DNA from: Streptococcus sp. 1643
Lineage (GTDB): Bacteria > Bacillota > Bacilli > Lactobacillales > Streptococcaceae
NCBI RefSeq assembly: GCF_006228325.1
Contig: NZ_CP040231.1
Location: 1,189,001-1,253,000 of the forward strand
DNA: 64,000 nucleotides
Direction: 5' to 3'
The notes under the pieces were generated by a model. The model did no database searches, was not told where the DNA came from, and saw only the letters and a list, made by a program, of their open reading frames with translations. Shown here piece after piece: positions 38,806 through 48,055 of this stretch. Position numbers and translations under genes: made by a program. The number at the start of each line of letters is the position of its first letter. Position 1 is the first letter of the stretch.

Positions 38806-39608
38806 CGTTCTCTCCTTTCCTTGGTCACCCACATGGTGATGAACATGGTCAGGATGAGGATTACACCGATGGTAGAACCCATACCGTAGTTGTCATTGGT
38901 CAGGAAGTTCTGCTCAATGGCCGTTCCCAGCGTGATAACACGGTTCCCACCAATCAAACGTGTCAGCATGAAGAGACTCAAACTGGGGATAAAGACCGAC
39001 TGAACTCCACTTCTCACTCCATTCATCGATAGAGGGAAGATGACATGGCGGAAGGTCTCCCACTTGGTCGCACCGAGGTCATAGCTGGCATTGATGAGAT
39101 TGTTATCCATATCATCCAAGACATTGAAAATCGGCAAAATCATAAAGGGAAGCTCGATGTAGCTTGCGACAAAGATAAAGGAGAAATCCGTAAAGAGCAA
39201 CTGCTGTGAACCGATTCCGATAAATTCCAAAAATTGATTAATAGAGCCATTTTGACCAAAAATCCCAATAAAGGCATAGGCCTTGAGGAGCAAATTGATC
39301 CAGGTTGGCAAGATAATCAGCATGAGCCAGAGCTGACGGTGCTTGAGACGGGTCAAAAAGAGGGCTGTTGGATAGCTGATGAGCAGTGTTACCAAGGTGA
39401 CAATCCCTGCATAAAGCACAGAGTTGAAGCTCATTTTGAGATAGGTCAAGTTTTGTGATGCAAAGTAGGATTTATAGTTTTCTAAACTAAACTGGCCTTC
39501 AATGTTGAAAAAGGATTGTCCAAAAATCAGGACCAAGGGTGCGAGAACAAAGAGGGCGATCCAAAGCATATAGGGCACTACAAAGAGTTTAGAGGTTGTT
39601 TTCTTCAT
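38802..39608 (-). CDS. potB: Spermidine/putrescine ABC transporter permease PotB
   Basis: The 268-residue permease has six predicted helices and the EAA loop [25 protein letters not shown]. It starts inside the last 20 bases of potA, with GAGGAAAGAG as ribosome binding site, and overlaps potC by four bases, so translation of the four pot genes is tightly coupled. Confidence 0.95.
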   Translation of the reverse strand: MKKTTSKLFVVPYMLWIALFVLAPLVLIFGQSFFNIEGQFSLENYKSYFASQNLTYLKMSFNSVLYAGIVTLVTLLISYPTALFLTRLKHRQLWLMLIILPTWINLLLKAYAFIGIFGQNGSINQFLEFIGIGSQQLLFTDFSFIFVASYIELPFMILPIFNVLDDMDNNLINASYDLGATKWETFRHVIFPLSMNGVRSGVQSVFIPSLSLFMLTRLIGGNRVITLGTAIEQNFLTNDNYGMGSTIGVILILTMFITMWVTKERRER

Positions 39609-40746
39609 CTCTTTCCTCCTCGATCGCGTTAATCAGACCTGCTTCTTGCTCTTCGATTTCTACGTACTCTTCGATACGAGCATCGAACTCTTCTTCGGTT
39701 TCGTTGAGACGCATGATATGGATATCTTCTGGTTCAAAGTCCAGACCGATTTCCTCGCCAACGATGGCCTTACGAGTCGAGTGGATCATCCATTCATTTC
39801 CGAGTCCGTCATAGGCGATGATCTCATAGTGAACCCCACGGAAAAGCTGGGTATCAACCTTGACTTGGAGCTTGCCTTCTTCAGGAAGGGTAATGCGCAA
39901 GTCCTCTGGACGAATGACAACCTCAACTGGCTCATTTGGCTTCATCCCTCCATCAACCGCTTCAAAGCGTTTGCCATTGAACTCGACTAAGTAGTCTTCA
40001 ATCATAGTTCCTGGCAAGATGTTGGACTCGCCGATAAAGGTAGCAACAAAGTGGTTGATTGGCTCATCATAGATGTCCACTGGTGTTCCAGACTGGACAA
40101 TCTCGCCATCATTCATAACGAAAATCCAGTCACTCATAGCAAGGGCTTCTTCCTGATCGTGGGTAACGAAAACAAAGGTAATACCCAATCGTTGTTGCAA
40201 TTCACGCAATTCGTACTGCATGTCGGTTCGCAACTTCAGGTCAAGGGCTGACAGAGGTTCATCCAAGAGGACCACACGTGGTTGGTTGATAATCGCACGC
40301 GCAATCGCCACACGTTGACGTTGTCCTCCCGAAAGCTTACGAATGGAACGTTTCTCGAAACCTTCCAACTGTACCATTTTGAGAACTTCTAGCACACGTT
40401 TTTCGATTTCTTTCTTATCGACCTTACGCAAACGGAGTGGAAAGGCAACATTTTCAAACACATTCATATGTGGAAACAAGGCATAGGATTGGAAGACCGT
40501 ATGGACGTCTCGCTTGTTGGTTGGAATGTCGTTGATCCGTACCCCATCCAGCAAAATATCTCCTGTCGTCGCATCCAGTAAACCTGCAATGATGTTCAGG
40601 ATGGTTGACTTTCCTGAACCAGATGCGCCCAAAAGAGTGTAAAATTTCCCTTCTTCCAACTCAAAGTTAATATCTTTGAGAACCTTGGTGTTGCTGTCTT
40701 CAAAAACTTTAGAGACGTTTTTGAATTCAATAATTGGTTTTTTCAA
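39589..40746 (-). CDS. potA: Spermidine/putrescine ABC transporter ATPase PotA
   Basis: The 385-residue ATPase energises polyamine uptake. Walker A is GASGSGKST (residues 38-46), the signature is LSGGQRQR and Walker B is [12 protein letters not shown], followed by the H-loop [10 protein letters not shown]. The C-terminal TOBE-type domain (about 240-350) ends in an acidic tail (EERDEENNL). The start codon is TTG, with an A/G-rich site upstream. A 139-base gap with a long-range inverted repeat separates it from murB. Confidence 0.95.
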   Translation of the reverse strand: MKKPIIEFKNVSKVFEDSNTKVLKDINFELEEGKFYTLLGASGSGKSTILNIIAGLLDATTGDILLDGVRINDIPTNKRDVHTVFQSYALFPHMNVFENVAFPLRLRKVDKKEIEKRVLEVLKMVQLEGFEKRSIRKLSGGQRQRVAIARAIINQPRVVLLDEPLSALDLKLRTDMQYELRELQQRLGITFVFVTHDQEEALAMSDWIFVMNDGEIVQSGTPVDIYDEPINHFVATFIGESNILPGTMIEDYLVEFNGKRFEAVDGGMKPNEPVEVVIRPEDLRITLPEEGKLQVKVDTQLFRGVHYEIIAYDGLGNEWMIHSTRKAIVGEEIGLDFEPEDIHIMRLNETEEEFDARIEEYVEIEEQEAGLINAIEEERDEENNL

Positions 40747-40779
40747 TTCCTCTAAATTCCTTCTTCTTCATAAATTAAC

Positions 40780-40872
40780 AGATTGGGACCTTGTTAGAAT
40801 GCTAGACACAAGCGTAGGAAATAAAATGACCTAAACCTCATTTAGCGATAAAATCCCAATCTTTGAATGCTA
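40780..40872. other. Inverted and direct repeats between murB and potA
   Basis: AGATTGGGA (40780-40788) is the reverse complement of TCCCAATCT (40854-40862), and the octamer GAATGCTA occurs twice on the plus strand (40797-40804 and 40865-40872). On the pot transcript the nine-base arms would enclose a loop of about 65 bases in the potA leader. It may be a regulatory fold or the remnant of a small inserted element. Confidence 0.45.
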
Positions 40873-40885
40873 TGTAAAAATAATG

Positions 40886-41791
40886 TTATTCGTGTTCACC
40901 CAAGATTCGGACTTCTCTTTCAAGAGTGACACCTGAGTGTTCCTTGACTTTTTCGATAACAGATTGGATCAAGTCTTCATAGTCTTTGGCCGTTCCGTCA
41001 GCAACATTGATCATGAAACCTGCGTGTTTTTCAGATACTTCCACACCACCGATACGATAGCCTTTCAAGCCAGCCTCTGAAATCAACTGTCCTGCAAAAT
41101 GCCCCACTGGACGCTTAAAGACTGACCCACATGATGGGTATTCTAGAGGTTGTTTGAGTTCACGTAGGTGCGTCAAGCGATCCATTTCTTGCTTGATAAC
41201 CTGATGATTTCCTGGAGCTAAGGCAAATTTAGCTGACAAGACAATGGCCCCAGAATCCTGAATAGCTGAATGACGGTAACCAAAAGCCAAGTCCTTGACT
41301 GACAAGGTCTCGATTTCCCCTTCCTTGGTCAAAACTTGACAAGACTGCAAGATATGAGCAATCTCTCCTCCGTAGGCACCCGCATTCATAAAGACAGCTC
41401 CACCGACGCTCCCTGGAATCCCACAAGCAAACTCAAAACCAGTCAAACTATGACGGAGGGCAATACGTGTCGTTTCAATCAAGTTAGCTCCAGCTTCTGC
41501 TTCGATGGTATAGCCATCAACCGAAACGTTATTAAGCTTATCACACAAGATGACAAAACCACGGATTCCACCTTCACGAACAATGATATTGCTGGCATTC
41601 CCAAGCACCATCCAGGGAATACTCTCTTGATTGGCAAATTGGACGACACGGGCCATCTCATAGCGATTGCGTGGCAAAACTAGATAATCCGCTCGACCTC
41701 CTACCTTTGTATAGGTATAGGTCTTCAAAGGTTCCTTAAAACGAATATCGATTCCTTCTAGGATTTCAAGCATTTTTTCTTTTACTGACAT
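40886..41791 (-). CDS. murB: UDP-N-acetylenolpyruvoylglucosamine reductase
   Basis: The 301-residue FAD enzyme makes UDP-MurNAc for peptidoglycan. The FAD-binding [16 protein letters not shown] and [16 protein letters not shown] segments, [20 protein letters not shown], the catalytic YRHSA and the C-terminal NPSCGSV-like [11 protein letters not shown] are present. It is upstream of potABCD on the same strand, an arrangement known to be co-transcribed in pneumococcus. AAGGAAGAG precedes the ATG. Confidence 0.96.
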   Translation of the reverse strand: MSVKEKMLEILEGIDIRFKEPLKTYTYTKVGGRADYLVLPRNRYEMARVVQFANQESIPWMVLGNASNIIVREGGIRGFVILCDKLNNVSVDGYTIEAEAGANLIETTRIALRHSLTGFEFACGIPGSVGGAVFMNAGAYGGEIAHILQSCQVLTKEGEIETLSVKDLAFGYRHSAIQDSGAIVLSAKFALAPGNHQVIKQEMDRLTHLRELKQPLEYPSCGSVFKRPVGHFAGQLISEAGLKGYRIGGVEVSEKHAGFMINVADGTAKDYEDLIQSVIEKVKEHSGVTLEREVRILGEHE

Positions 41792-41879
41792 GTCACTCTT
41801 CCTTTTTCAAAATTCATTCCATTATACCATTTTTAGAGACATTTGACGACCATAAAAAGAGCTTGTTTTATCATTACAT

Positions 41880-41904
41880 AAAAAAAGAGGTCACCCCTCT
41901 TTTT
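41880..41904 (-). terminator. Terminator after the YhfC-like gene
   Basis: On the minus strand AAAAAGAGG-GGTGA-CCTCTTTTTTT. The stem begins at the stop codon of the membrane protein gene and separates it from murB. Confidence 0.85.
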
Positions 41905-42655
41905 ATGATTTTTTCCAAAATGTAAATTTGGTCAGCCAGATAAAGGCTAGTAGTTCTGCGAGAAGAATAAACTCAACTAGAAGCGGATTTGCAATCCATC
42001 CCACCTGAGATAGGGCTGGAGCCAAGTCAAACAAGGCATGCAAACCATAGGCAGCAAGGAGGTAGATCCATTTCTTTTGGCTAACACTTTGGTAAACCCA
42101 GATGGAAAGACAGATTTGGAGAACTAAGGCAAGCACACGTTCAACTCCTAGTAAATAAACCTGCCATACAGAAAGAGACTGAACCGTTTCGAGCGTAGAT
42201 TTTGGAAGAAGATTTGCTACATCAGTATTTGAAGACTGGATGAGTGAAAAGAGAATCAAAAGACTGATCAAGCTTCCCATTCCGAGATAGAGCATCTCCA
42301 AGCCCCCATGTCCCAAACCATAAGCCAAAGCATCTCGATCTTCTAGCTTTCTCTTTTTCTCCAACCATTTAAAAAAGACAAGACGAGCTGTTTCCTCAAA
42401 GAGGGCTGCCATAGCGATTCCATAAAGGACGTATAAGAAAGGCTGCTCCTGCATAAGCGGAATGGTTCCATCTTTTTGCGGATGAAGTATCAGAAGGTGA
42501 ACCATCTTCTCTAACACTTGAGAAGAAACAAAAAATGCGATTGCCCCCAAGCCCATCACTGCAAGAGAGATTTTAAACCGTTTTTTGGCATACCAAGTTC
42601 CACTTACTAGAATGAGAACCAAAGCGATCATGGTAAGGATAATATGTACTGTCAT
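41903..42655 (-). CDS. YhfC-family intramembrane metalloprotease-like protein
   Basis: The 250-residue polytopic membrane protein has about seven hydrophobic segments and conserved polar motifs inside them: ALFEETARLVFF (residues 85-96), YGLGHGGLEMLYLG and LHALFDLAPA. This EExxR plus two His-containing motifs pattern fits the YhfC family of putative intramembrane proteases related to CPBP/PrsW. The substrate is unknown. It follows aldC by nine bases and probably shares its transcript, though a functional link is not evident. Confidence 0.75.
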   Translation of the reverse strand: MTVHIILTMIALVLILVSGTWYAKKRFKISLAVMGLGAIAFFVSSQVLEKMVHLLILHPQKDGTIPLMQEQPFLYVLYGIAMAALFEETARLVFFKWLEKKRKLEDRDALAYGLGHGGLEMLYLGMGSLISLLILFSLIQSSNTDVANLLPKSTLETVQSLSVWQVYLLGVERVLALVLQICLSIWVYQSVSQKKWIYLLAAYGLHALFDLAPALSQVGWIANPLLVEFILLAELLAFIWLTKFTFWKKS

Positions 42656-42664
42656 CTTTTTCTC

Positions 42665-43396
42665 CTATTCTGACTTTTCAATGTCTTTCTTCATCTCGTC
42701 AACATTAAATTTAGCAAATAAATACTGGCGATCTTGGACTGGAAAACGTTGGTCCAACTGGTCGACTGCCCCAACCTCAATCATTCCTTCTTTGATAACA
42801 AAGTCCATCACATGCCCACCAAAGGTCAAATCATCTGAGATAAAATGCAAATGGTAGCCTGCAACACTCACCCCATGGAAAATCTCTGGTGTCCAAAATC
42901 CAACAATAGTTCCCGATACATTTTCACTGCTGTATTCAGGTTGGTGAGTTGCGACATCAGCAAACTTGGTATCAGGTGTGGATTTGGGAATCATCCGTAC
43001 GTGCATTTGTGAAAATTCGCCATGAATCTTGATGGAACGAAAAAGATTTTCCCCATCATAGTAGGACTCAATTCGCTTTTCCAATTCCTTGTCCGTCATC
43101 TCAAAGCGCTGACGAAAAATCACTTCTGCCTGATGAGGAACCACTGCTGCATAGGGAATAAGGGCATCCGCTGCCACTTCAACGATTTCAGGTGTTTGAC
43201 CAGATCCCTTGGCTTGATAAGCCTTGCCATCAAGGACAATCAACTCCCCGTCAATCGAATCCAAAGTCCCCAAACCAAGATCACCATGTTCTAGCAATTC
43301 TCCCACTGTCATGGTTCCGCCATAGAGACCAGCCATTAGGGCACCTAGAGTATTGTATTGAAATAATTTTACCGGTTCCTGCACTTTTCTATCCAT
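42665..43396 (-). CDS. aldC: Alpha-acetolactate decarboxylase
   Basis: The 243-residue enzyme converts alpha-acetolactate to acetoin, diverting pyruvate-derived carbon and controlling the branched-chain amino acid precursor pool. FQYNTLGALMAGLYGGTMTVGELL, VSGTIVGFWTPEIF, and the metal-binding GYHLHFISDDLTFGGHVMDF with three His residues are visible. The start has no strong ribosome binding site beyond AGAAAGAG. It has an extended -10 promoter (TGGTATACT on the minus strand, near 43439-43447) and diverges from a MocR-type regulator. Confidence 0.95.
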   Translation of the reverse strand: MDRKVQEPVKLFQYNTLGALMAGLYGGTMTVGELLEHGDLGLGTLDSIDGELIVLDGKAYQAKGSGQTPEIVEVAADALIPYAAVVPHQAEVIFRQRFEMTDKELEKRIESYYDGENLFRSIKIHGEFSQMHVRMIPKSTPDTKFADVATHQPEYSSENVSGTIVGFWTPEIFHGVSVAGYHLHFISDDLTFGGHVMDFVIKEGMIEVGAVDQLDQRFPVQDRQYLFAKFNVDEMKKDIEKSE

Positions 43397-43438
43397 TCTC
43401 TTTCTTATCTTCTGTTCAATGAATCATCATACTTTCTA

Positions 43439-43515
43439 AGTATACCACATTTGCTCCTAGTTGTGAAAGGGGGAATGCTTTTCCCATTGCAAAGGAGGCA
43501 AAAAAAAGGTACAAT
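43439..43515. promoter_or_regulatory. Divergent promoters of aldC and the MocR-type regulator
   Basis: Plus strand: TTGCAA (43487-43492), a 17-base spacer, TACAAT (43510-43515). Minus strand: extended -10 TGG-TATACT (43444-43439). Between them is the inverted repeat GGGAA-N5-TTCCC (43471-43485), a candidate operator that could let the regulator control both genes. Confidence 0.6.
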
Positions 43516-43540
43516 GTAACAAAATTAACGGAGGTCTGGA

Positions 43541-44812
43541 ATGAAGAAAGAAAGTAAATACCAAGTAGTCGTTTCCTTTCTAAAAAAGGGGATCGAATCA
43601 GGAAAATTTCCAACAGGTAGCCGGCTTCCCTCCATCCGTCAACTGAGCCAAGACTTCCACTGTAGCAAGGACACTATCCAACGAGCCCTGCTGGAATTAC
43701 GCCATGAACAATACCTCTATGCCAAACCCCAAAGTGGCTACTATGTTCTAGAACAAGGACAGCACCAAGACTTGGAAATCGAAGTCACTGACGAACATGC
43801 CAGTGCCTATGACGACTTCCGACTCTGCGTCAACGAAACCCTGATAGGCCGAGAAAACTACCTCTTCAACTACTATGACAACCAAGAAGGCCTTGAGGAA
43901 CTCAGACAATCTGTCCATCAACTTCTTTTCAACCAAGCTCTCTACTGTAAACCCGATCAACTGGTTCTAACATCTGGTACCCAGCAAGCTCTCTTTATCC
44001 TTTCTCAGATTGACTTTCCGAGCAAGGGAGCGGAGATTTTGGTCGAACAACCGACCTACCACCGGATGAATCGCCTCTTGGTCGCTCAGGGGCTAGCATA
44101 CCAGACCATTGAACGCCGAATTGATGGCATCAACCTTGACGAACTAGAAGAACAGTTCAAATCTAGGAAGATCAAGTTTTTCTACACTATTCCTCGCTTC
44201 CACTATCCCCTAGGTCATTCCTATTCTGATCAGGAAAAAAGGGCTATTCTGGATCTAGCAAACCAGTATGGTGTTTACATCGTAGAGGATGATTATCTAG
44301 GTGACTTAGACTCTAAAAAGGGACAAACCTTCCACTATCTGGATACTGAGGATCGGGTCATTTATATCAAGTCCTTCTCAACCAGTCTCTTTCCAGCCCT
44401 TCGTATTACCGCTCTCATTCTTCCAAATGCCCTAAAAGAGGCCTTTGTTTCCTACAAAAATATCTTGGACTATGACAGCAATCTCATCATGCAAAAGGCT
44501 CTTTCTCTTTACATCGATAGCCAGTTATTTGAAAAAAATCGACTGGCTCGATTGAGCCTTCAAGAGAACTATCAGGCTCAGATTAAGGAGCTACTTGAAA
44601 AAAACACCTGTCCCTTACCCCACTATCCTCTACACGATGGTCTTTTGCTTGATTTGAGACACTATCCTAAGATTGCCAGTTTGAAACACAGCTCACTCAA
44701 ATTAGACTTTTTTGAGAAGGCTTATTTGGACGCCTGTCCTTATCAGTTCGCCAAAGTCACTCTTGAAAATCTAGAAGAGCTATTAGAATACATAAAAGCA
44801 GAATTGGATTAA
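43541..44812 (+). CDS. MocR-type GntR regulator with aminotransferase domain
   Basis: The 423-residue regulator has an N-terminal GntR winged helix (residues 1-70: GSRLPSIRQLSQDFHCSKDTIQRAL) and a fold-type I aminotransferase domain (about 90-423) with TSGTQQALFIL, EQPTYHRM, VEDDYLGDL and the PLP-lysine motif IYIKSFSTSLFPALRI. Such proteins sense PLP or amino compounds. It diverges from aldC. Targets are unknown: aldC, itself or amino acid genes are candidates. The ribosome binding site is GGAGG. Confidence 0.88.
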   Translation: MKKESKYQVVVSFLKKGIESGKFPTGSRLPSIRQLSQDFHCSKDTIQRALLELRHEQYLYAKPQSGYYVLEQGQHQDLEIEVTDEHASAYDDFRLCVNETLIGRENYLFNYYDNQEGLEELRQSVHQLLFNQALYCKPDQLVLTSGTQQALFILSQIDFPSKGAEILVEQPTYHRMNRLLVAQGLAYQTIERRIDGINLDELEEQFKSRKIKFFYTIPRFHYPLGHSYSDQEKRAILDLANQYGVYIVEDDYLGDLDSKKGQTFHYLDTEDRVIYIKSFSTSLFPALRITALILPNALKEAFVSYKNILDYDSNLIMQKALSLYIDSQLFEKNRLARLSLQENYQAQIKELLEKNTCPLPHYPLHDGLLLDLRHYPKIASLKHSSLKLDFFEKAYLDACPYQFAKVTLENLEELLEYIKAELD

Positions 44813-44834
44813 AGTCCAACTCTGCTTTTTCTTA
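44797..44834. terminator. Bidirectional terminator between regulator and binding lipoprotein
   Basis: GCAGAATTGGA-TTAAAG-TCCAACTCTGC with T runs on both sides. It overlaps the stop codons of both converging genes. Confidence 0.85.
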
Positions 44835-45647
44835 TTGCTCAACTTCTGTTAGTTTCGCTGCCTTTTCAAGATAGTTTTGATAGGTTCCGTCGTCTTTCAG
44901 TTTTTGGATAACCTTATCGACTACTGCTTTCAAGTCTGATTGATTCTTCTTAATAGCAACGGCATTGGCTTCGCCATCTTTCATTGTCAAGTTAACAGAT
45001 GCAACGACAAGGTCTGAGTTTTTACCTGCGTAGCTAAGAGCAACTGGTTCATCCATATGAACAGCATCCACTTTTCCAGCCTGCAATTCATTGACTGCTT
45101 CCCCCATATTGGTCAAGGATGTCAACTGGGCATTTGGCAATTGTTCCTTGACCATGGTTTCTGGCACAGTTCCCTTTTGAGCTGCGATATTGGCACTTGC
45201 GAGGCTTGTAAGATCCTTGTATTTGTCTAAATCAGCTTTTCTAACCAAGAAACTCATCTTATTTTCATAGTAAGGGATTGAAAAGTCAAAGACTTCCTTT
45301 CTCTCATCTGTAGCACTAATTCCTGCAATGGCCAAGTCAGCCTTTCCAGTTTGAAGACTGGTCAAGACATTGTCAAAACTCATGCTAGAGATTTCAAGTT
45401 TAACCCCAAGCTCGTCTGCAATTGCTTGAGCCATATCAATATCTGCACCAACCACTTGGTTTTTACCATCTACCAAGGATTGGAATTCAAACGGCGCATA
45501 GTCTGGGCTAGTCGCCACAACTAGCTTCCCTTTTTGTTTGATAGCATCCACAGCAGACTGGGAACTATCCGTTCCTGACTGGCAAGCTACTAAAATCATG
45601 CTGGCAAGCATACTACACACAACTAATATCCATTTCTTAAACTTCAT
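44832..45647 (-). CDS. Amino-acid ABC transporter substrate-binding lipoprotein
   Basis: The 271-residue family 3 extracellular binding protein has a lipoprotein signal ending LASMILVAC (lipobox Cys at residue 22) and the SBP_bac_3 pattern KLVVATSPDYAPFEFQ, VVGADIDMAQAIADELG, SFDNVLTSLQTGKADLAIAGISAT. It probably binds a polar amino acid and docks on a permease encoded elsewhere, since no permease or ATPase gene is adjacent. A consensus sigma-70 promoter precedes it. Confidence 0.9.
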   Translation of the reverse strand: MKFKKWILVVCSMLASMILVACQSGTDSSQSAVDAIKQKGKLVVATSPDYAPFEFQSLVDGKNQVVGADIDMAQAIADELGVKLEISSMSFDNVLTSLQTGKADLAIAGISATDERKEVFDFSIPYYENKMSFLVRKADLDKYKDLTSLASANIAAQKGTVPETMVKEQLPNAQLTSLTNMGEAVNELQAGKVDAVHMDEPVALSYAGKNSDLVVASVNLTMKDGEANAVAIKKNQSDLKAVVDKVIQKLKDDGTYQNYLEKAAKLTEVEQ

Positions 45648-45678
45648 AAATAAACGACCTTTCTGTTAATTCTGAATA

Positions 45679-45707
45679 ATTATAACTCTTTTAAAAATAG
45701 TTGTCAA
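45679..45707 (-). promoter_or_regulatory. Consensus promoter of the amino-acid binding lipoprotein
   Basis: Minus-strand TTGACA (45707-45702), exactly 17 bases, then TATAAT (45684-45679). Both hexamers are perfect, so the gene is likely strongly expressed unless repressed. Confidence 0.9.
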
Positions 45708-45746
45708 CCCTTTTAGAAATTTTGATTATAAAACAATTCTTTTCAT

Positions 45747-45786
45747 AAAAAAAGAAGACTGATTTATTTTAATCAGCCTTTTCTTC
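45747..45786 (-). terminator. Terminator after phoU
   Basis: On the minus strand GGCTGATT-AAAATA-AATCAGTC followed by a long T run. It closes the pst operon. Confidence 0.85.
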
Positions 45787-45805
45787 TGTATATTTAAACC
45801 GTTTC

Positions 45806-46462
45806 TTATAATTCGACAATCTTACCTGTTTCAAAGTAAACAACCCATTCACAGATATTTTTTGCGTAGTCTCCAATACGTTCCAAGAAAGAAATGACTT
45901 GGAAGTAATCACGGCCTGTAACGATAGCTTCAGGATTTTTCTTAATTTCTTCTGTAGCCAAATCACGGATGCTATCAAAGTAATGGTTGATTTTTTCATC
46001 CATCGCCGCGACTTCGTAGGCTTGATCCACAGACCCGTTGAGATAAAGATCTAGAGCTGCTTCGACGAAGTTTTTCACGTCGCGTCCCATCTTTTTGATT
46101 TCTTCTTCAACAGAAGGGATACGTTGCTCCCCCTTCATACGAATGGTCGCCTCAGCGATAGACACTGCATGATCTCCCATGCGTTCCACGTCTGACACTG
46201 CCTTGAGAACGGTCAAGACGGTACGAAGGTCTTGCGAAACAGGTTGTTGGAGGGCGATCATTTCAAATGATTTCTTTTCCAACTTCACTTCATATTCATT
46301 TACTTCTGCATCGTCTTCGATGACTTCTTTTGCCAAATCACGGTCATGCGTAACAAAGGCACGCACTGTACGATTGATCTGTGAGAGCACTTCTTGTCCC
46401 ATAGCATAGAACTGGTTGTGCAATTTCTCCAAATCTTCTTCAAATTGAGATCGTAACATCAT
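45806..46462 (-). CDS. phoU: Phosphate transport regulator PhoU
   Basis: The 218-residue protein has two three-helix PhoU domains, each with a metal-binding cluster (RMGDHAVSIAEA near residues 90-101 and ERIGDYAKNICEW near 193-205). It controls the PstSCAB transporter and its signalling. It follows pstB by eight bases at the end of the operon. Two ATG codons are adjacent; the first is given. Confidence 0.95.
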   Translation of the reverse strand: MMLRSQFEEDLEKLHNQFYAMGQEVLSQINRTVRAFVTHDRDLAKEVIEDDAEVNEYEVKLEKKSFEMIALQQPVSQDLRTVLTVLKAVSDVERMGDHAVSIAEATIRMKGEQRIPSVEEEIKKMGRDVKNFVEAALDLYLNGSVDQAYEVAAMDEKINHYFDSIRDLATEEIKKNPEAIVTGRDYFQVISFLERIGDYAKNICEWVVYFETGKIVEL

Positions 46463-46470
46463 TCAACTCC

Positions 46471-47229
46471 TTATCCAAATTTTCCTGTAATATAATCTTC
46501 TGTTTCCTTGTTTTGTGGCTCTAGGAACATCTTCTTCGTATCATTAAACTCGATCAAATCCCCATCTAGGAAAAATCCTGTTTTATCAGAGATACGTGAG
46601 GCTTGTTGCATCGAACGCGTTACCAAGAGCATGGTGTATTTATCTTTCAGACCATACAAGGTTTCCTCAATCTTACCTGCAGAAATAGGATCCAAAGCTG
46701 AAGTTGGTTCATCTAAGAGGATGATTTTCGGACTGGTTGCTAAGACACGAGCAACACAAACACGTTGTTGTTGTCCACCAGAGAGACCAATGGCCGAATC
46801 ATGCAAACGATCCTTTACTTCATCCCAGATAGAAGCACGTTGCAAGGCCTTTTCTACTGCTTCATCCAAAACATGTTTATCCTTAACCCCATTGATACGC
46901 AGCCCATAGACAACATTTTCGTAGATAGACATAGGGAAGGGATTGGGCTGTTGAAAGACCATACCAATTTCCTTACGCAATTCAACCGTATCGGTACGGG
47001 GGCTGTAGATATTGTGACCATTATAGACCACTGATCCAGTTGTAGTCACCTCAGGATTTAAATCTCCCATGCGGTTGATGGCTTTGAGTAGGGTGGACTT
47101 TCCTGATCCAGAAGGACCAATCAAGGCTGTTATTTCCTTAGGTTGGAAAGAAAGGGAAACACTATTCAAGGCCTTCTTTTTATTGTAATAAACGGACAGG
47201 TCTGACACCTGTAAAATCGCTTCTGACAT
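46471..47229 (-). CDS. pstB: Phosphate ABC transporter ATPase PstB (second copy, H-loop variant)
   Basis: The 252-residue ATPase has Walker [10 protein letters not shown], signature LSGGQQQR and Walker [13 protein letters not shown]. The H-loop His is replaced by Arg ([10 protein letters not shown], where the neighbouring copy has IIVTHSMQQA). Phosphate importers work with a PstB dimer; two copies in tandem suggest a heterodimer or conditional use. It is followed by phoU and preceded by the other pstB with a 12-base gap. Confidence 0.95.
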   Translation of the reverse strand: MSEAILQVSDLSVYYNKKKALNSVSLSFQPKEITALIGPSGSGKSTLLKAINRMGDLNPEVTTTGSVVYNGHNIYSPRTDTVELRKEIGMVFQQPNPFPMSIYENVVYGLRINGVKDKHVLDEAVEKALQRASIWDEVKDRLHDSAIGLSGGQQQRVCVARVLATSPKIILLDEPTSALDPISAGKIEETLYGLKDKYTMLLVTRSMQQASRISDKTGFFLDGDLIEFNDTKKMFLEPQNKETEDYITGKFG

Positions 47230-47241
47230 ACCGTTTCCTTT

Positions 47242-48045
47242 CTAACCAAAGTGTCCCGTTACATAGTCATTGGTTGACTGTAACTTAGCATTTTGGAAAA
47301 TATTGGATGTCTTATCATACTCAATCAAATCACCCAAGTAGAAAAATCCAGTGTAGTCACTTGCACGCGCAGCCTGCTGCATACTGTGGGTAACGATGAT
47401 GATGGTAAAGTCCTTCTTCAATTCCAACATGGTTTCTTCCAGCTGGGCTGTCGCAATCGGATCCAAGGCTGACGCCGGTTCATCCATCAAGAGGATATCT
47501 GGCTTGACAGAGATGGCACGAGCGATACAGAGACGTTGCTGCTGACCTCCAGAAAGCATCAAGGCTGATTTGTGAAGGTCGTCTTTGACCTGGTCCCAAA
47601 GGGCAGCCTGACGGAGCGAAGTTTCTACAATTTCATCAAGTACTTTCTTATCCTTAACACCTGCACGTTCATGAGCAAAAGTGATGTTCCGGTAAATAGA
47701 CTTGGCAAATGGATTTGGACGTTGGAAGACCATTCCGATATGCTTGCGCATCTCATAGACATTGATTTCTGGACGGTTGACGTCAATCCCTCGGTAGAGG
47801 ATTTGACCTGTTACCTTGGCAATATCAATGGTATCATTCATCCGATTGAGACTGCGAAGATAAGTAGATTTCCCTGATCCAGAAGGACCAATCAAGGCCG
47901 TAATTTTATTTTTTTCAAATTGCATATCGATGCCCTTGATAGATTCATTTTTACCATAGTAAACATGTAAATCCTTAGTAGAGAGGGCCACTTTTTCTTC
48001 AGGGAAGGTGATGATATGCTTTTCATCCCAGTTATATTTTGACAT
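47242..48045 (-). CDS. pstB: Phosphate ABC transporter ATPase PstB (first copy)
   Basis: The 267-residue ATPase has a complete motif set: Walker [30 protein letters not shown] and the H-loop VTHSMQQAARASD. An N-terminal extension of about 15 residues (MSKYNWDEKHIITFPEE) distinguishes it from the second copy. It follows pstA by ten bases. Two pstB genes in one operon are common in streptococci. Confidence 0.95.
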   Translation of the reverse strand: MSKYNWDEKHIITFPEEKVALSTKDLHVYYGKNESIKGIDMQFEKNKITALIGPSGSGKSTYLRSLNRMNDTIDIAKVTGQILYRGIDVNRPEINVYEMRKHIGMVFQRPNPFAKSIYRNITFAHERAGVKDKKVLDEIVETSLRQAALWDQVKDDLHKSALMLSGGQQQRLCIARAISVKPDILLMDEPASALDPIATAQLEETMLELKKDFTIIIVTHSMQQAARASDYTGFFYLGDLIEYDKTSNIFQNAKLQSTNDYVTGHFG

Positions 48046-48055
48046 GGCTTCTCCT

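Noticed and set aside
45660..45684. CodY-like box before the amino-acid binding lipoprotein
   Set aside because: Only about 9 of 15 consensus positions match, not better than expected in AT-rich DNA.
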